Part shown: in pieces, positions 47,728 through 56,584 of the stretch
How positions within the stretch are numbered: the first letter of the stretch is position 1
How the letters are laid out: every line of letters begins with the position of its first letter
From: Pelomonas sp047654805
GTDB taxonomy: Bacteria; Pseudomonadota; Gammaproteobacteria; Burkholderiales; Burkholderiaceae_C
DNA length: 64,000 nucleotides
Assembly: GCF_047654805.1 (NCBI RefSeq)
Contig: NZ_JASGIV010000001.1
Coordinates: 3,224,001-3,288,000 of the forward strand
Direction: 5' to 3'
Program-made: the position numbers and the translations under genes
The notes under the pieces: model-generated
What the model was told of the DNA's origin: nothing
Seen by the model: the letters and a program-made list of their open reading frames with translations, nothing else
Databases searched by the model: none

Positions 47728-48813
47728 ATGCCCAAGACCAGGGTCGTGGTGGTGGACGATTCGGCGCTCGTGCGCTCTATCCTGACCGAGATCATCAACC
47801 GCCAGCCCGACATGGAGTGCATAGGCGCGGCGTCAGACCCGCTGGTCGCACGCGAGATGATCCGCAACCTGAACCCCGACGTCATTACGCTGGACGTCGA
47901 GATGCCGCGCATGGACGGTCTGGACTTCCTGTCGCGCCTGATGCGGCTGCGGCCCATGCCCGTCGTGATGGTGTCCACGCTGACCGAGCGCGGTGCCGAG
48001 GTCACGCTGAAGGCGCTGGAGTTGGGCGCCATCGACTTCGTCGCCAAGCCCAAGATCGGCGTGGCCGACGGCATCCGTCTGCTGGCTCAGGACATCACCG
48101 ACAAGATCCGGATCGCCTCCAAGGCGCATATCCGTCGCCATGTGGCGCCGGCGCCGGGAACGGCTGCGCCGGCACCGGCCAAGCCTGTGACCATGGCCAG
48201 CCTGGGCCGGGCATCCACGGAGAAGATCATCTTCATCGGCGCTTCCACCGGTGGCACCGAAGCGACCAAGGACGTGCTGCTCAACCTGCCGGCCGACAGC
48301 CCCGCGGTCGTCATCACGCAGCACATGCCACCCGGCTTCACGAAGAGCTACGCGGCGCGGCTGGACGGCCTGTGCAAGATCCGCGTGAAGGAAGCACAGG
48401 ACGGCGAGCGCATCCTGCCCGGACACGGCTACATCGCACCGGGCGGCATGCACCTGACCGTGGAGCGCAGCGGTGCGAACTACATCGCCCGCGTGCAAGA
48501 CGGCGAGCCCATCAACCGCCACAAGCCCTCAGTGGAGGCCTTGTTCCTGTCCGCCGCCAAGGTCGTCGGCCCCAATGCCATCGGCATCATGCTGACCGGC
48601 ATGGGCGCCGACGGAGCCCGCGCCATGAAGGTCATGAAGGACGCCGGCTCCTACAACTACTGCCAGGACGAGGCCAGCTGCGTGGTCTTCGGCATGCCCC
48701 GCGAGGCTATCGCGGCCGGCGCGGCGGACGAGGTGCTGCCACTGAACCAGATTGCGGGCAAGGTGCTGGAGCGACTGCGCGCCACCTCCGGCATGTCTCT
48801 CAACCGCGTCTGA
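47728..48813 (+). CDS. cheB: Chemotaxis response regulator methylesterase CheB
   Basis: Removes methyl groups from chemoreceptors when phosphorylated by CheA. 361 residues. The receiver domain has VVVDDSALVRS and phospho-acceptor Asp56 in VITLDVEMPRMDG. After an Ala/Pro linker (about 135-160) the esterase domain has the catalytic Ser in IGASTGGTEA, the His in ITQHMPPGFTKSYAARL and the Asp in TGMGADGARAM. No cheA, cheW or cheY lies in the window. Confidence 0.97.
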   Translation: MPKTRVVVVDDSALVRSILTEIINRQPDMECIGAASDPLVAREMIRNLNPDVITLDVEMPRMDGLDFLSRLMRLRPMPVVMVSTLTERGAEVTLKALELGAIDFVAKPKIGVADGIRLLAQDITDKIRIASKAHIRRHVAPAPGTAAPAPAKPVTMASLGRASTEKIIFIGASTGGTEATKDVLLNLPADSPAVVITQHMPPGFTKSYAARLDGLCKIRVKEAQDGERILPGHGYIAPGGMHLTVERSGANYIARVQDGEPINRHKPSVEALFLSAAKVVGPNAIGIMLTGMGADGARAMKVMKDAGSYNYCQDEASCVVFGMPREAIAAGAADEVLPLNQIAGKVLERLRATSGMSLNRV

Positions 48814-48819
48814 CCGGCC

Positions 48820-49125
48820 TCAACGGCGGCTTGCGCTGGCCGCCGCATCTGCCTTGGCGAGCAAGGTTGCGCGGTTGCGTGCCGCTGCCAGGCGCTCCCC
48901 GGCAACGACCGGCGTGAACCCGTCCAGCGACTTGGGCGTCGCCGGCACCCAGGCCGTCTGCATCGGGCGTTCGGCCTTGCCGGTGATGACGACCCGGGCT
49001 GAATGGTCGGCTGCGGCGTCCTTCAGGTCGGCGTTCGAATCCGTGAAGGCTCGCGCGCTCACCGCGGCCAGCACCAGCGCGGTAACCAACGGAAACAGGG
49101 CAATCTTGTGAAGCGGCATATTCAT
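48820..49125 (-). CDS. Small secreted protein of unknown function
   Basis: A 101-residue protein with a signal peptide (MNMPLHKIALFPLVTALVLA, cleavage near ARA). The mature part is hydrophilic and Ala-rich (VVITGKAERPMQTAWVP, FTPVVAGERLAAARNRATLL). No motif is recognised; short Ala-rich periplasmic proteins of this kind are common in Burkholderiales. It is convergent with cheB (6-base gap) and divergent from the LysR gene, which may control it. Confidence 0.6.
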   Translation of the reverse strand: MNMPLHKIALFPLVTALVLAAVSARAFTDSNADLKDAAADHSARVVITGKAERPMQTAWVPATPKSLDGFTPVVAGERLAAARNRATLLAKADAAASASRR

Positions 49126-49171
49126 GTGGACTCCTTGAATGCTGGTTATGCTATTCATCCAAAAGAGCGCC

Positions 49172-49185
49172 AAAAAGCGCTTTTT
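49172..49185. promoter_or_regulatory. AAAAAGCGCTTTTT palindrome before the LysR gene
   Basis: A perfect 14-bp palindrome 20 bases before the LysR start, in the 79-base spacer between two divergent genes. It may be a regulatory site or a small bidirectional terminator. Confidence 0.4.
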
Positions 49186-49204
49186 TCTGCACTGATTGGT
49201 TTGA

Positions 49205-50143
49205 ATGGCTAACCAGATGGCTTCACTCGACCGATTTCCACTCCACTATCTCGTCGCATTCCGTGCCGCGGCCCACACGGAGAACTTGCGTGCGGCAGCC
49301 GAGAGCTTGCACCTGACGCACAGCGCGGTCAGCCAGCAGATCCGCGGCCTGGAGGCACAGCTCGGCTTCGAGCTCTTCACGCGCCAGGGCCGCCGGCTGT
49401 CGCTGAACCCCGCCGGCCAGGCCCTGCAGCGCGCTGTCAGCAAAGTCTTCGCCGAGCTGCAGGCCGGATTGCTGGCAGCCAGCCAGGCACACAACAACGC
49501 GGCACAGATGCTGCGCGTGACGTCCCTACCCTCCTTCGCCCAGCGTTGGTTGATGCCGAGGCTGTCACGATGGCAGGCGCTGCAGCCTTGCATCACGCTG
49601 GATCTGCACACGAGCCAGCAGGTGGTCGACCTGGAGCGGGATGGCTACCAGATCGGCCTGCGCGTGGGCCGCGGGCCATGGCATGGCCTCGTCAACGAAC
49701 GCCTCTTCCACTCGCCGCTGATCGCCGTCGCCGCGCCGGCGCTGGCGCATCGCCTGATGGGCCAGCCGCTGTCCGCCCTCGCCTCGCAGCCATTGCTGGA
49801 CGATGTGGACGTCTGGCGCGAGTGGTTCGCACTGGCCGGCCTCCCAGTAGCGCCGGTCGTCGTTGCCAGCTTCAACGACGCTGGCGTGCTGCTGCAAGCC
49901 GCAGAGCAGGGCATGGGCGTGGCGTTAGCGCGCGAATTGATGGCCGGTGATGCACTGCTGGATGGACGCCTTGTGCGCGTGGCTGCGCAGGAGCTGGATC
50001 TGGAGGCCGGCCGCGACTATCACGTCGTCTATCCCGAGGCGCTGCGCGACGACCCCGCGGTGCGCGCCTTTTGTGACTGGCTCCACGCCGAGATCGCAGC
50101 CCTTCAGCAAAGGCTCACAGAAACAGCTGCTGCAAGTCGCTGA
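49205..50143 (+). CDS. LysR-family transcriptional regulator, GcvA-like
   Basis: A 312-residue regulator. The N-terminal helix-turn-helix is FRAAAHTENLRAAAESLHLT with SAVSQQIRGLEAQLGFELF, residues about 18-62. The effector domain follows, with LPSFAQRWLMPRLSRWQ typical of the GcvA branch. Such proteins often control the divergent neighbour, here the small secreted protein. The last 29 bases overlap the end of hemW, which is convergent. Confidence 0.88.
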   Translation: MANQMASLDRFPLHYLVAFRAAAHTENLRAAAESLHLTHSAVSQQIRGLEAQLGFELFTRQGRRLSLNPAGQALQRAVSKVFAELQAGLLAASQAHNNAAQMLRVTSLPSFAQRWLMPRLSRWQALQPCITLDLHTSQQVVDLERDGYQIGLRVGRGPWHGLVNERLFHSPLIAVAAPALAHRLMGQPLSALASQPLLDDVDVWREWFALAGLPVAPVVVASFNDAGVLLQAAEQGMGVALARELMAGDALLDGRLVRVAAQELDLEAGRDYHVVYPEALRDDPAVRAFCDWLHAEIAALQQRLTETAAASR

Positions 50144-51299
50144 GGAAGTCGAAGCCGCGCTCGGTGGGCTGGATGCGGGCCGGGTCGGCCATCAGTAGGC
50201 CACGGCCACGGGCGGTTTCAAGGCCGCTGGCAATGGCGGACAGCGGCAGACCGGTTCGCTCCAGGAACTGCGTGATGGTGACGCCCTCCTTGAGCCGCAG
50301 CGCGTTCAGCATGAACTCGAACGGCAGGTCCTTGCGCGCCACCTCCTGCTCGTTGCTGACCTTGTTCGCCTGCGCCATGAAGGCCGCTGGCTCACGCCAG
50401 CGCACCTGGCGCAGCACACGATTCGGAAAGCTGAGCTTGCTGTGCGCGCCGGCACCGATACCGAGGTAGTCGCCGAACTGCCAGTAGTTCAGGTTGTGCT
50501 GGCAACGGTGGCCCTCGCGGGCATAGGCAGACACCTCATAGCGCGACAGGCCCGTGGTGCCGGTCTTCTCGGTGATCAGGTCCAGCATGTCGCTGGCAAG
50601 GTCGGGGTCGGGCAGGCCCGCGGGTGTGCGCGTCGCGAACACCGTGTTGGGCTCGATGGTCAGGTGGTAGATCGACAGGTGTGGCGGACGGAAGGCAAGC
50701 GCCGCGTCGAGCTCGCGGGCCAGATCGTCCAGCGTCTGGCCCGGCAGCGCGTACATCAGGTCGAGGTTGAAGGTCTCGAACGACTCGGCCGCCTCTGCCA
50801 GCGCTTCTCGAGCTTGCGTCGAGCTGTGCACGCGGCCCAGTGTCTTCAGCTGCGCGTCATCGAAGCTCTGCACACCCACCGACAGCCGCGTGACGCCGGC
50901 CTGGCGAAAGCCCTTGAAGCGCTCGCGCTCGAAGGTGCCGGGGTTCGCTTCCAGCGTGATCTCGCAGCCTGGCTCCAGCGGCAGGCGGGCGCGGACATCG
51001 GAGATCAGTTGCGCGATCTGCTCTGGGTTGAACAGGCTAGGCGTGCCACCGCCAATGAAGATGCTGACGACCGGTCGCCCCCAGACCAGCGGCAGCGCGG
51101 CCTCAAGATCGGCCCGCAGTGCGGCGAGATAGGCCTCGGCCGTGTCGGTCGCCAGCGCGCCACCCTTGACCTCGTGCGAGTTGAAGTCGCAGTAGGGGCA
51201 CTTGCGCAGGCACCAGGGAAGATGCACGTAGAGGGCAAGCGGCGGCAGCGCGGGCAGTTGCAACGTGCCCGGGCGCATCAGATGGACGAGATCGGCCAT
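50115..51299 (-). CDS. hemW: Radical SAM haem chaperone HemW (coproporphyrinogen oxidase-like)
   Basis: A 394-residue radical SAM protein. The 4Fe-4S motif is LPWCLRKCPYCDFNSHEV near 28-45 (C-x3-C-x2-C), followed by SIFIGGGTPSLFNPEQI and the HemN-type C-terminal domain from about 290. HemW proteins of this short type insert or carry haem rather than oxidise coproporphyrinogen. It lies 4 bases after rdgB, the conserved rdgB-hemW pair. Confidence 0.93.
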   Translation of the reverse strand: MADLVHLMRPGTLQLPALPPLALYVHLPWCLRKCPYCDFNSHEVKGGALATDTAEAYLAALRADLEAALPLVWGRPVVSIFIGGGTPSLFNPEQIAQLISDVRARLPLEPGCEITLEANPGTFERERFKGFRQAGVTRLSVGVQSFDDAQLKTLGRVHSSTQAREALAEAAESFETFNLDLMYALPGQTLDDLARELDAALAFRPPHLSIYHLTIEPNTVFATRTPAGLPDPDLASDMLDLITEKTGTTGLSRYEVSAYAREGHRCQHNLNYWQFGDYLGIGAGAHSKLSFPNRVLRQVRWREPAAFMAQANKVSNEQEVARKDLPFEFMLNALRLKEGVTITQFLERTGLPLSAIASGLETARGRGLLMADPARIQPTERGFDFLSDLQQLFL

Positions 51300-51303
51300 G
51301 GCG

Positions 51304-51909
51304 TCAGCCGAGGTGCCAGACCTCGCGGAACTGGGCGATCAGTTGCGCGGCCGCCAGCGCGCGGTGGCTGTGGCGGTTCTTGACCTCAGCGCCCAGGCTG
51401 GCGACGGTCCGGCCCAGGGACGGGATGTGCATCAGCGGGTCGTAGCCAAAGCCGCCCTCGCCGTTGGGCGCCGTCAGGATCTCGCCACCCCAGCGCCCCA
51501 TCGCGATCAGCGGCTCTGGGTCGTCGGCGCTGCGCACGGCCACCAGCGCGCAGACGAAGCGCGCACGGCGATCGGCCAGGCCGGCCATCTCGCGCAGGAG
51601 GCGAGCGTTGTTGGCCGCGTCGCTCTTCTCGCCACCGGCATCCAGCGCGTAGCGTGCCGAGCGCACGCCGGGCGCTCCGCCCAGCGCGTCCACGCTCAGG
51701 CCCGAGTCGTCGGCCAGCGCCGGCAAGCCGCTCAGCTTCGCGGCATGGCGGGCCTTGGCCAGCGCGTTCTCGGCGAAGGTCAGATAGGGCTCCTCGGCCT
51801 CCGGAATGCCAAGGCTGCCCTGGGTCAGCAACTCTATGCCCATCGGCACGAACAAGGCCTGCAGCTCGACGAGCTTCTTCGCGTTGTTGGAGGCGAGGAC
51901 CAGCTTCAT
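51304..51909 (-). CDS. rdgB: XTP/dITP diphosphatase (RdgB/HAM1)
   Basis: Hydrolyses non-canonical purine triphosphates such as dITP and XTP. 201 residues opening MKLVLASNNAKKLVELQALF, with TFAENALAKARHAA near 68, the catalytic ALADDSGLSVDALGGAPGVRSAR and the C-terminal GFGYDPLMHIPSLGRTVA. The ATG at 51909 is the family start. It lies in the rph-rdgB-hemW run. Confidence 0.96.
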   Translation of the reverse strand: MKLVLASNNAKKLVELQALFVPMGIELLTQGSLGIPEAEEPYLTFAENALAKARHAAKLSGLPALADDSGLSVDALGGAPGVRSARYALDAGGEKSDAANNARLLREMAGLADRRARFVCALVAVRSADDPEPLIAMGRWGGEILTAPNGEGGFGYDPLMHIPSLGRTVASLGAEVKNRHSHRALAAAQLIAQFREVWHLG

Positions 51910-51994
51910 ATCCGTACCTCGCCCAGCGGGTGCGTCGGGCCATCCCCGACGGAGCTGGCCGCTTGCTCGGCGCGGCCCGGCGCTGAGTGGCCCG

Positions 51995-52717
51995 TCATGC
52001 TGACTTCTGCAGGGCAATCAGCTCGCGGATGCCCTTGTCGGCCAGGTCCAGCAGCGCGTTCATCTCCTCGCGCGTGAAGACCACACCCTCGGCCGTACCC
52101 TGCAGCTCGACGAAACCGCCGTTGCCGGTCATGACGACGTTCATGTCGGTATCGCAGGCGGAGTCCTCGATGTACTCGAGGTCCAGCAGCGCCGTGCCAT
52201 CGACGATGCCGACCGAGATGGCCGCAACCGAGTCCTTGATCGGCGACTTCGCGATCCGGCCGTCGGCCAGCAGCCGGTTGACCGCATCGGTCGCGGCCAC
52301 GAACGCGCCGGTGATGGCCGCCGTGCGCGTACCGCCATCGGCCTGCAGCACATCGCAGTCCAGCGTGATTGTGCGTTCGCCCAAGGCGGCCAGATCGAAG
52401 ACAGCGCGCAGCGAGCGCCCGATGAGGCGCTGGATCTCCTGCGTGCGCCCGCTCTGCTTGCCCTTGGCCGCCTCACGGTCGCTGCGAGTATGGGTGGCGC
52501 GCGGCAGCATGCCGTACTCGGCCGTCACCCAGCCCTCGCCCGAGCCGCGCTTGTGCGGCGGCACGCGCTCCTCGACGGAGGCCGTGCACAGCACACGCGT
52601 CGCACCGAACTCGATCAGGACCGAACCCTCGGCATGCACGGTGAAACCGCGGGTGATGCGCACCGGGCGCAATTGATTGGCGGCGCGGCCTGCGCTGCGC
52701 ATGAAGGTCTGTGTCAT
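51995..52717 (-). CDS. rph: Ribonuclease PH
   Basis: A phosphate-dependent 3'-5' exoribonuclease that trims tRNA 3' ends. 240 residues with QLRPVRITRGFTVHAEGSVL near 15, the RNA-binding GWVTAEYGMLPRATHTRSDR, the active-site TITLDCDVLQADGGTRTAAI and DLEYIEDSACDTDMNVVM. The ATG at 52717 (MTQTFMRSAGR) is used; the next ATG at 52702 aligns exactly with the E. coli start and cannot be excluded. Neither has a strong ribosome-binding site. Confidence 0.95.
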   Translation of the reverse strand: MTQTFMRSAGRAANQLRPVRITRGFTVHAEGSVLIEFGATRVLCTASVEERVPPHKRGSGEGWVTAEYGMLPRATHTRSDREAAKGKQSGRTQEIQRLIGRSLRAVFDLAALGERTITLDCDVLQADGGTRTAAITGAFVAATDAVNRLLADGRIAKSPIKDSVAAISVGIVDGTALLDLEYIEDSACDTDMNVVMTGNGGFVELQGTAEGVVFTREEMNALLDLADKGIRELIALQKSA

Positions 52718-52730
52718 GGAGAAATGAAAG

Positions 52731-53636
52731 TTAGCGGCGATTGGCGGCGGCGCGCACCCGGATGGCTTCGTTGATCTCGCGCACCGAGCGCTCGATTTCC
52801 TCCTCATCCATGGCGGCGACGAGGTCGGCGTCCAGCGCGCCTTGTATGGTGGATGCGAAGCCAGAATTGCCCAGACTCTGCGTCGTGTCGCCACTGGGCT
52901 CCCCTTCGCCTTCCCACTCGACGGCAAGGACGGTGACGTTGTCGCTGCGTGCGCCACCGCGACGCAGGGCCTGCTCGACCAGTTCGGGCACGGCCTCGGA
53001 GATGGGCTGGTCGGCCAGATGCTGGACGATCTCGTCGTCGTCCACGCTTCCCCACAAGCCGTCGGAGCACAACAGCAGGCGATCCGCAGGTTCCAGCACC
53101 AACGGTCCCTGCCCGTCCACCATAGGCCGACCGGGGCTGCCCAGGCAGGTAAAGAGGACGTTGCGGTTGAAAGGTTCGCCGCCGCGCGAGACGCGCCCCA
53201 GTGCTTCCTGCAGCTCGGAGTACGAGTGGTCACGCGTGCGGGCAATCAGCTTGGACGAGCGTACGAGATACAGGCGCGAGTCGCCGCAGTGCGCCCACCA
53301 GGCCTGGTTGCCCTGCAGGATGCAGGCCACGACCGTCGTGCGCGGAGTGTCGGAGAGCCCCTTGCTGGCGGCGTAGCGCAGCAACTGCTGGTGGGCCACG
53401 ATGATGGCTTCCTGCAGGAAACGCTGGGGATCCGTGATGACGGGCCGCGCTTCCTGCTGGAACAGTGCCGCCAACGTCTGCAGCGCAATCTGGGCCGCGA
53501 CCTCGCCTTCGGGATGACCGCCCATGCCGTCGGCCAGCGCAAACAGGCCCGCCTCCCGCGTAAAGCAGTAGCCCATGCGGTCTTCATTGGTCTCGCGGCC
53601 TCCGCGGCGGCTGACCTGGAAGACGTTGAACCTCAA
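52731..53636 (-). CDS. PP2C-family protein phosphatase
   Basis: A 301-residue Ser/Thr phosphatase opening FNVFQVSRRGGRETNEDRMG. The metal-binding motifs are ALADGMGGHPEGE near 34, CILQGNQAWWAHCGDSRLYL near 97, LLCSDGLWGSVDDDEI near 185 and GARSDNVTVLAVEW near 222. A C-terminal acidic tail follows. The start is a TTG at 53636 that overlaps the kinase stop (TTGA), so kinase and phosphatase form a coupled pair with opposite activities. Confidence 0.92.
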   Translation of the reverse strand: MRFNVFQVSRRGGRETNEDRMGYCFTREAGLFALADGMGGHPEGEVAAQIALQTLAALFQQEARPVITDPQRFLQEAIIVAHQQLLRYAASKGLSDTPRTTVVACILQGNQAWWAHCGDSRLYLVRSSKLIARTRDHSYSELQEALGRVSRGGEPFNRNVLFTCLGSPGRPMVDGQGPLVLEPADRLLLCSDGLWGSVDDDEIVQHLADQPISEAVPELVEQALRRGGARSDNVTVLAVEWEGEGEPSGDTTQSLGNSGFASTIQGALDADLVAAMDEEEIERSVREINEAIRVRAAANRR

Positions 53637-54601
53637 GCCTTCGCTCCGGACTTGAGGTTCTCGAGCTGCAGCTTGAGGCGCTCGCTGAAGGACAGCTTGG
53701 TGTAGCGACGCTCGGTCTCGCGGGCCAGTTCCTTCTGGAGAGCAAACACGCTCTGCGGACGCGACAGCGGGTCCAGCGACATGCACCACTCGGTCACTTC
53801 GAGCAGGTTGTCGGAGTAGACATTTCGCAGCCGCGACAGGCTCAGGGACAGGCGGTCCTTCTCCAGCCGCTGCGGTGCGTCATTGGGCGGATAGCCCTGC
53901 ATGCAAGCGTAGATACAGGCGCCGATGGCATAGATGTCGGTCCACGGGCCGAGCGAGCCATCGCGGCGGTACATCTCCGGCGCGGCGAAGCCCGGCGTGT
54001 ACATCGGGCGGATGAAGTTGCCTTCCTTGCTCAGCACCTCGCGCGCGGCGCCGAAGTCCAGCAGCACGGCCTTGTTGTCGTTGGTGATGAAAACATTGGC
54101 CGGCTTGATGTCCAGGTGCAGCATCTTGTGCTGGTGCACGATGCGCAGGCCGCGCAGGATCTCGTCGAACAGGCTGCGGATGGTGGACTCGCGGAACACC
54201 TTGTCGCGCTTCATGTCACGCGCGGTCACGATGAAGTCCTGCAGCGTGTCGCCCTGCAGGTAGTTCATAACCATGTAGACGGTTTCGTTCTCGCGCAGGA
54301 AATTCAGCACCGACACGACGCTGGGGTGCGAGATTTGCGCGAGCGAGCGTCCCTCCTCGAAGAAGCTCTTCAGCCCCAACCGATACAGCGGCTGCTTTTC
54401 GGGCTTGACGCGAGGGGTTAGCTCGCCCGGCGAGCGCTCGGCCAGCGACGAGGGCAGATACTCCTTGAGCGCGACCAGATGGTGGTCGGGGTCCTCGGCG
54501 AGGTAGACCACGCCGAATCCGCCCGCCGCCAGTCGCTTGATGATCTGGTAGCCCCCAACCACCGTGCCTGCGGGCAAGGGCGCCGGCTTCGGCTTGGACA
54601 T
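53633..54601 (-). CDS. Hanks-type serine/threonine protein kinase
   Basis: A 322-residue soluble kinase without membrane segment or sensor domain. The glycine-rich loop is LAAGGFGVVYLAED near 26, the catalytic Lys is in LVALKEYLP near 46, the HLDIKPANVFI catalytic loop (HxD, without the Arg of HRD) is near 160, and LLDFGAARE (DFG) is near 180. The APE-like segment is FAAPEMYRRDG. The C-terminus is a charged helix. Substrate unknown. It is divergent from yicC with 46 bases between. Confidence 0.92.
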   Translation of the reverse strand: MSKPKPAPLPAGTVVGGYQIIKRLAAGGFGVVYLAEDPDHHLVALKEYLPSSLAERSPGELTPRVKPEKQPLYRLGLKSFFEEGRSLAQISHPSVVSVLNFLRENETVYMVMNYLQGDTLQDFIVTARDMKRDKVFRESTIRSLFDEILRGLRIVHQHKMLHLDIKPANVFITNDNKAVLLDFGAAREVLSKEGNFIRPMYTPGFAAPEMYRRDGSLGPWTDIYAIGACIYACMQGYPPNDAPQRLEKDRLSLSLSRLRNVYSDNLLEVTEWCMSLDPLSRPQSVFALQKELARETERRYTKLSFSERLKLQLENLKSGAKA

Positions 54602-54647
54602 AATCGCGCTTGAGTCTCTTAGTTAACGTCTGTTCTGCGAGTGCGAA

Positions 54648-55562
54648 ATGCCAGTCTACAGCATGACCGGGTACGCCAATTCCCTGGCCCAACCCCCTAA
54701 AGCCGAGGACGGCAACACTTCCATACAAGCCTCCGTCAGCGTCGAACTGCGGTCGGTGAACGGCCGTTTCCTTGACCTATCCATGCGCATGCCCGAGGAG
54801 CTGCGGGGGTTGGAGCCCCAACTGCGCGAACTCATCGCGGCCCGTTTCAAGCGGGGCAAGATCGAGCTGCGCATCAATACCCAGCGCGAGGCCGAAGGTG
54901 GCTGGCCCCAGCCTCAGCCGGAGCAGCTCAACCGCCTGGCCAACCTCGAGGCCAAGGTTCGTGCCTGGATGCCTCAGGCCGCGCCGCTGTCCGTCCATGA
55001 AGCGCTGAACTGGTGCAAGAGCGGCTCGGCCGTGCCAGCACAGCTCGACGTAGCCACCCTGGAGGCGGCCCAGGCCTGCGTGCAGGGCCTGGCCGAAGCC
55101 CGCGAGCGTGAGGGCGAGAAGCTGGTCACCATCCTGGCCGAGCGCATCAAGCGCCTGCGGCAACTGGCCGACGAGGCAGAGCCACTGCTGCCGGCCGTCG
55201 TCGCCCGCCAGCAGCAGCGCTTTCTGGAGCGCTGGCAGGAAGCCCTGGCCTCCACAGGCGCCACCAGCAGCGTGCCCCAGGAGGCATTGCAGGAGCGCGC
55301 GCTGAACGAGGCCGCAGCGTTCGCCATTCGCATCGACGTGGCCGAGGAGCTGGCACGGCTGCGGGCCCATCTCGACGAGCTGACGCGACTGCTGAAGAAG
55401 GGCGGCGAGCTCGGCAAGCGGCTGGATTTCCTGATCCAGGAGCTGCATCGCGAAGCCAACACGCTGGGCTCCAAATCCGCCGCACTGGAGCTGACGAACA
55501 TCTCGGTCGAGATGAAGGTCGCCATCGAGCAGATGCGCGAACAGGTGCAAAACATTGAATGA
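54648..55562 (+). CDS. yicC: YicC-family endoribonuclease
   Basis: A 304-residue YicC protein. It opens MPVYSMTGYANS, contains VELRSVNGRFLDLSMRMPEE near 30 and FKRGKIELRIN, and ends with the conserved FLIQELHREANTLGSKS and EMKVAIEQMREQVQNIE. Family members cleave RNA and promote decay of some small RNAs. Its 3' end is a known attachment site for genomic islands in other bacteria; here a degenerate copy of that end recurs 5.5 kb downstream. Confidence 0.95.
   Translation: MPVYSMTGYANSLAQPPKAEDGNTSIQASVSVELRSVNGRFLDLSMRMPEELRGLEPQLRELIAARFKRGKIELRINTQREAEGGWPQPQPEQLNRLANLEAKVRAWMPQAAPLSVHEALNWCKSGSAVPAQLDVATLEAAQACVQGLAEAREREGEKLVTILAERIKRLRQLADEAEPLLPAVVARQQQRFLERWQEALASTGATSSVPQEALQERALNEAAAFAIRIDVAEELARLRAHLDELTRLLKKGGELGKRLDFLIQELHREANTLGSKSAALELTNISVEMKVAIEQMREQVQNIE
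55542..55558 (+). repeat. Putative attL: yicC 3'-end repeat
   Basis: CAGGTGCAAAACATTGA in the last codons of yicC matches CAGGTGCAGAACATTGA at 61049-61065 in 16 of 17 positions, same orientation. An integrase fragment lies just inside. Read as the left attachment site of the island. Confidence 0.75.
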
Positions 55563-55911
55563 ACGTCTCACCGCGTCTCAAACCGTCCCGTAGTTCGATG
55601 TTCGGCGCCAACCTCCGACGGTAGTCAATTTCACGGCGTCCCAGCCCGTCTCACTGAAGCGCACGCGGTCAGTGGGGTGAACTGTCGGTAGCATGCCCCG
55701 GCGCAGAGCCCCTCACGCGGCGCTCGGTAGGCATGCCACCGCACGGCGCCCGATTCGCCGCCGATTTTCAGTAGCGCTTCGCAAGCCGGCATGGCAACCG
55801 GCTCCCTGAAGCACAACCATCTCTTGGGGTAGTTCACCGGCAGAGTTGCTCGGTTCAGATTCCCGTAGCCCGCGCGGAGGGTCGCCCCATCGATCCCCCA
55901 ACGGAGGTTCC
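55563..55911. other. Stretch between yicC and the integrase fragment
   Basis: About 350 bases without a convincing gene. It has repeats of uncertain meaning: GGTGAACT near 55677 and its inverse AGTTCACC near 55833, and GCATGCC twice (about 55692 and 55730). These could be integrase arm sites. A minus-strand frame of 98 codons exists but lacks any recognisable product. Confidence 0.4.
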
Positions 55912-56583
55912 ATGGGAATAACACCAAAGCCAGTTTCTGATCTCTTGCTCAAGTCCTGGCTGAGCGCCGGGCCCGTCGACCGATCCGTCGGTGACGGCCT
56001 GATGTTCGTGGCCTCCGAGGCGAGCGCCCGTGTCGGCAAAGCGTCATGGATCCTGCGGTACCGCTTCGGCAGTCGCCAGAAGGAGAAGGTGCTCGGCCGC
56101 CACCCCGAGATCACGCTACGGACTGCCCGCGAGTTGGCGCTGCGCTACCGTGCGCAGATCCAACAGGGCGTGGACGTCGCAGTACAGAAGCGCCTGGAGA
56201 AGCTTCGCATCAGCGACGCCCACAACGTCGAGAGCCTCGCCCGCGCCTGGTACGAACGTGACATCGCGCCGAAGTACAAACGCCCGGAGGTCGTCGAGCA
56301 CACGATTCGGCGCCACATCAAGCCGGTGATCGGCAAGTTGCCGGTCGAGGTCGTCCGACCCGTGCACATCGACGAGGTGCTGACCCGCATCGTCGCGGGC
56401 GGTGCGCCAACCGTCGCCAACGACGTGCGGCGATACCTGCTGCGGATGACGGTCATCGCTGCAGATCTGACGCTCACCGCCGACATCTCGAAGCACCTGA
56501 GGAGAACCACTGCTTCGCTCGCCCTCGACACCGTTGCGCAGGCCCGAGCAGGTTGGGCGGTGCCCCGGCGAGTCCGCCTGTAG
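55912..56583 (+). pseudogene. Tyrosine integrase fragment (N-terminal and core-binding domains only)
   Basis: A 223-residue frame from an ATG with GGAGG upstream. The DNA-arm domain has GKASWILRYRFGSRQKEKVLG and ITLRTARELALRYRAQIQQG, as in P4-type integrases. The core-binding domain has ESLARAWYERDIAPKYKRP, HIKPVIGKLPVEVVRPVHID. After about residue 185 the match stops, and the R-H-R-Y catalytic domain is missing; family members are about 400 residues. It looks like an internal deletion that kept the promoter-proximal part. Confidence 0.85.
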
Positions 56584-56584
56584 G

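Noticed and set aside
55631..55927. A 98-codon minus-strand frame (MVLFPWNLRWGIDGATL...) between yicC and the integrase
   Set aside because: It reads somewhat protein-like but has no ribosome-binding site, overlaps the integrase start, and matches no family I know.
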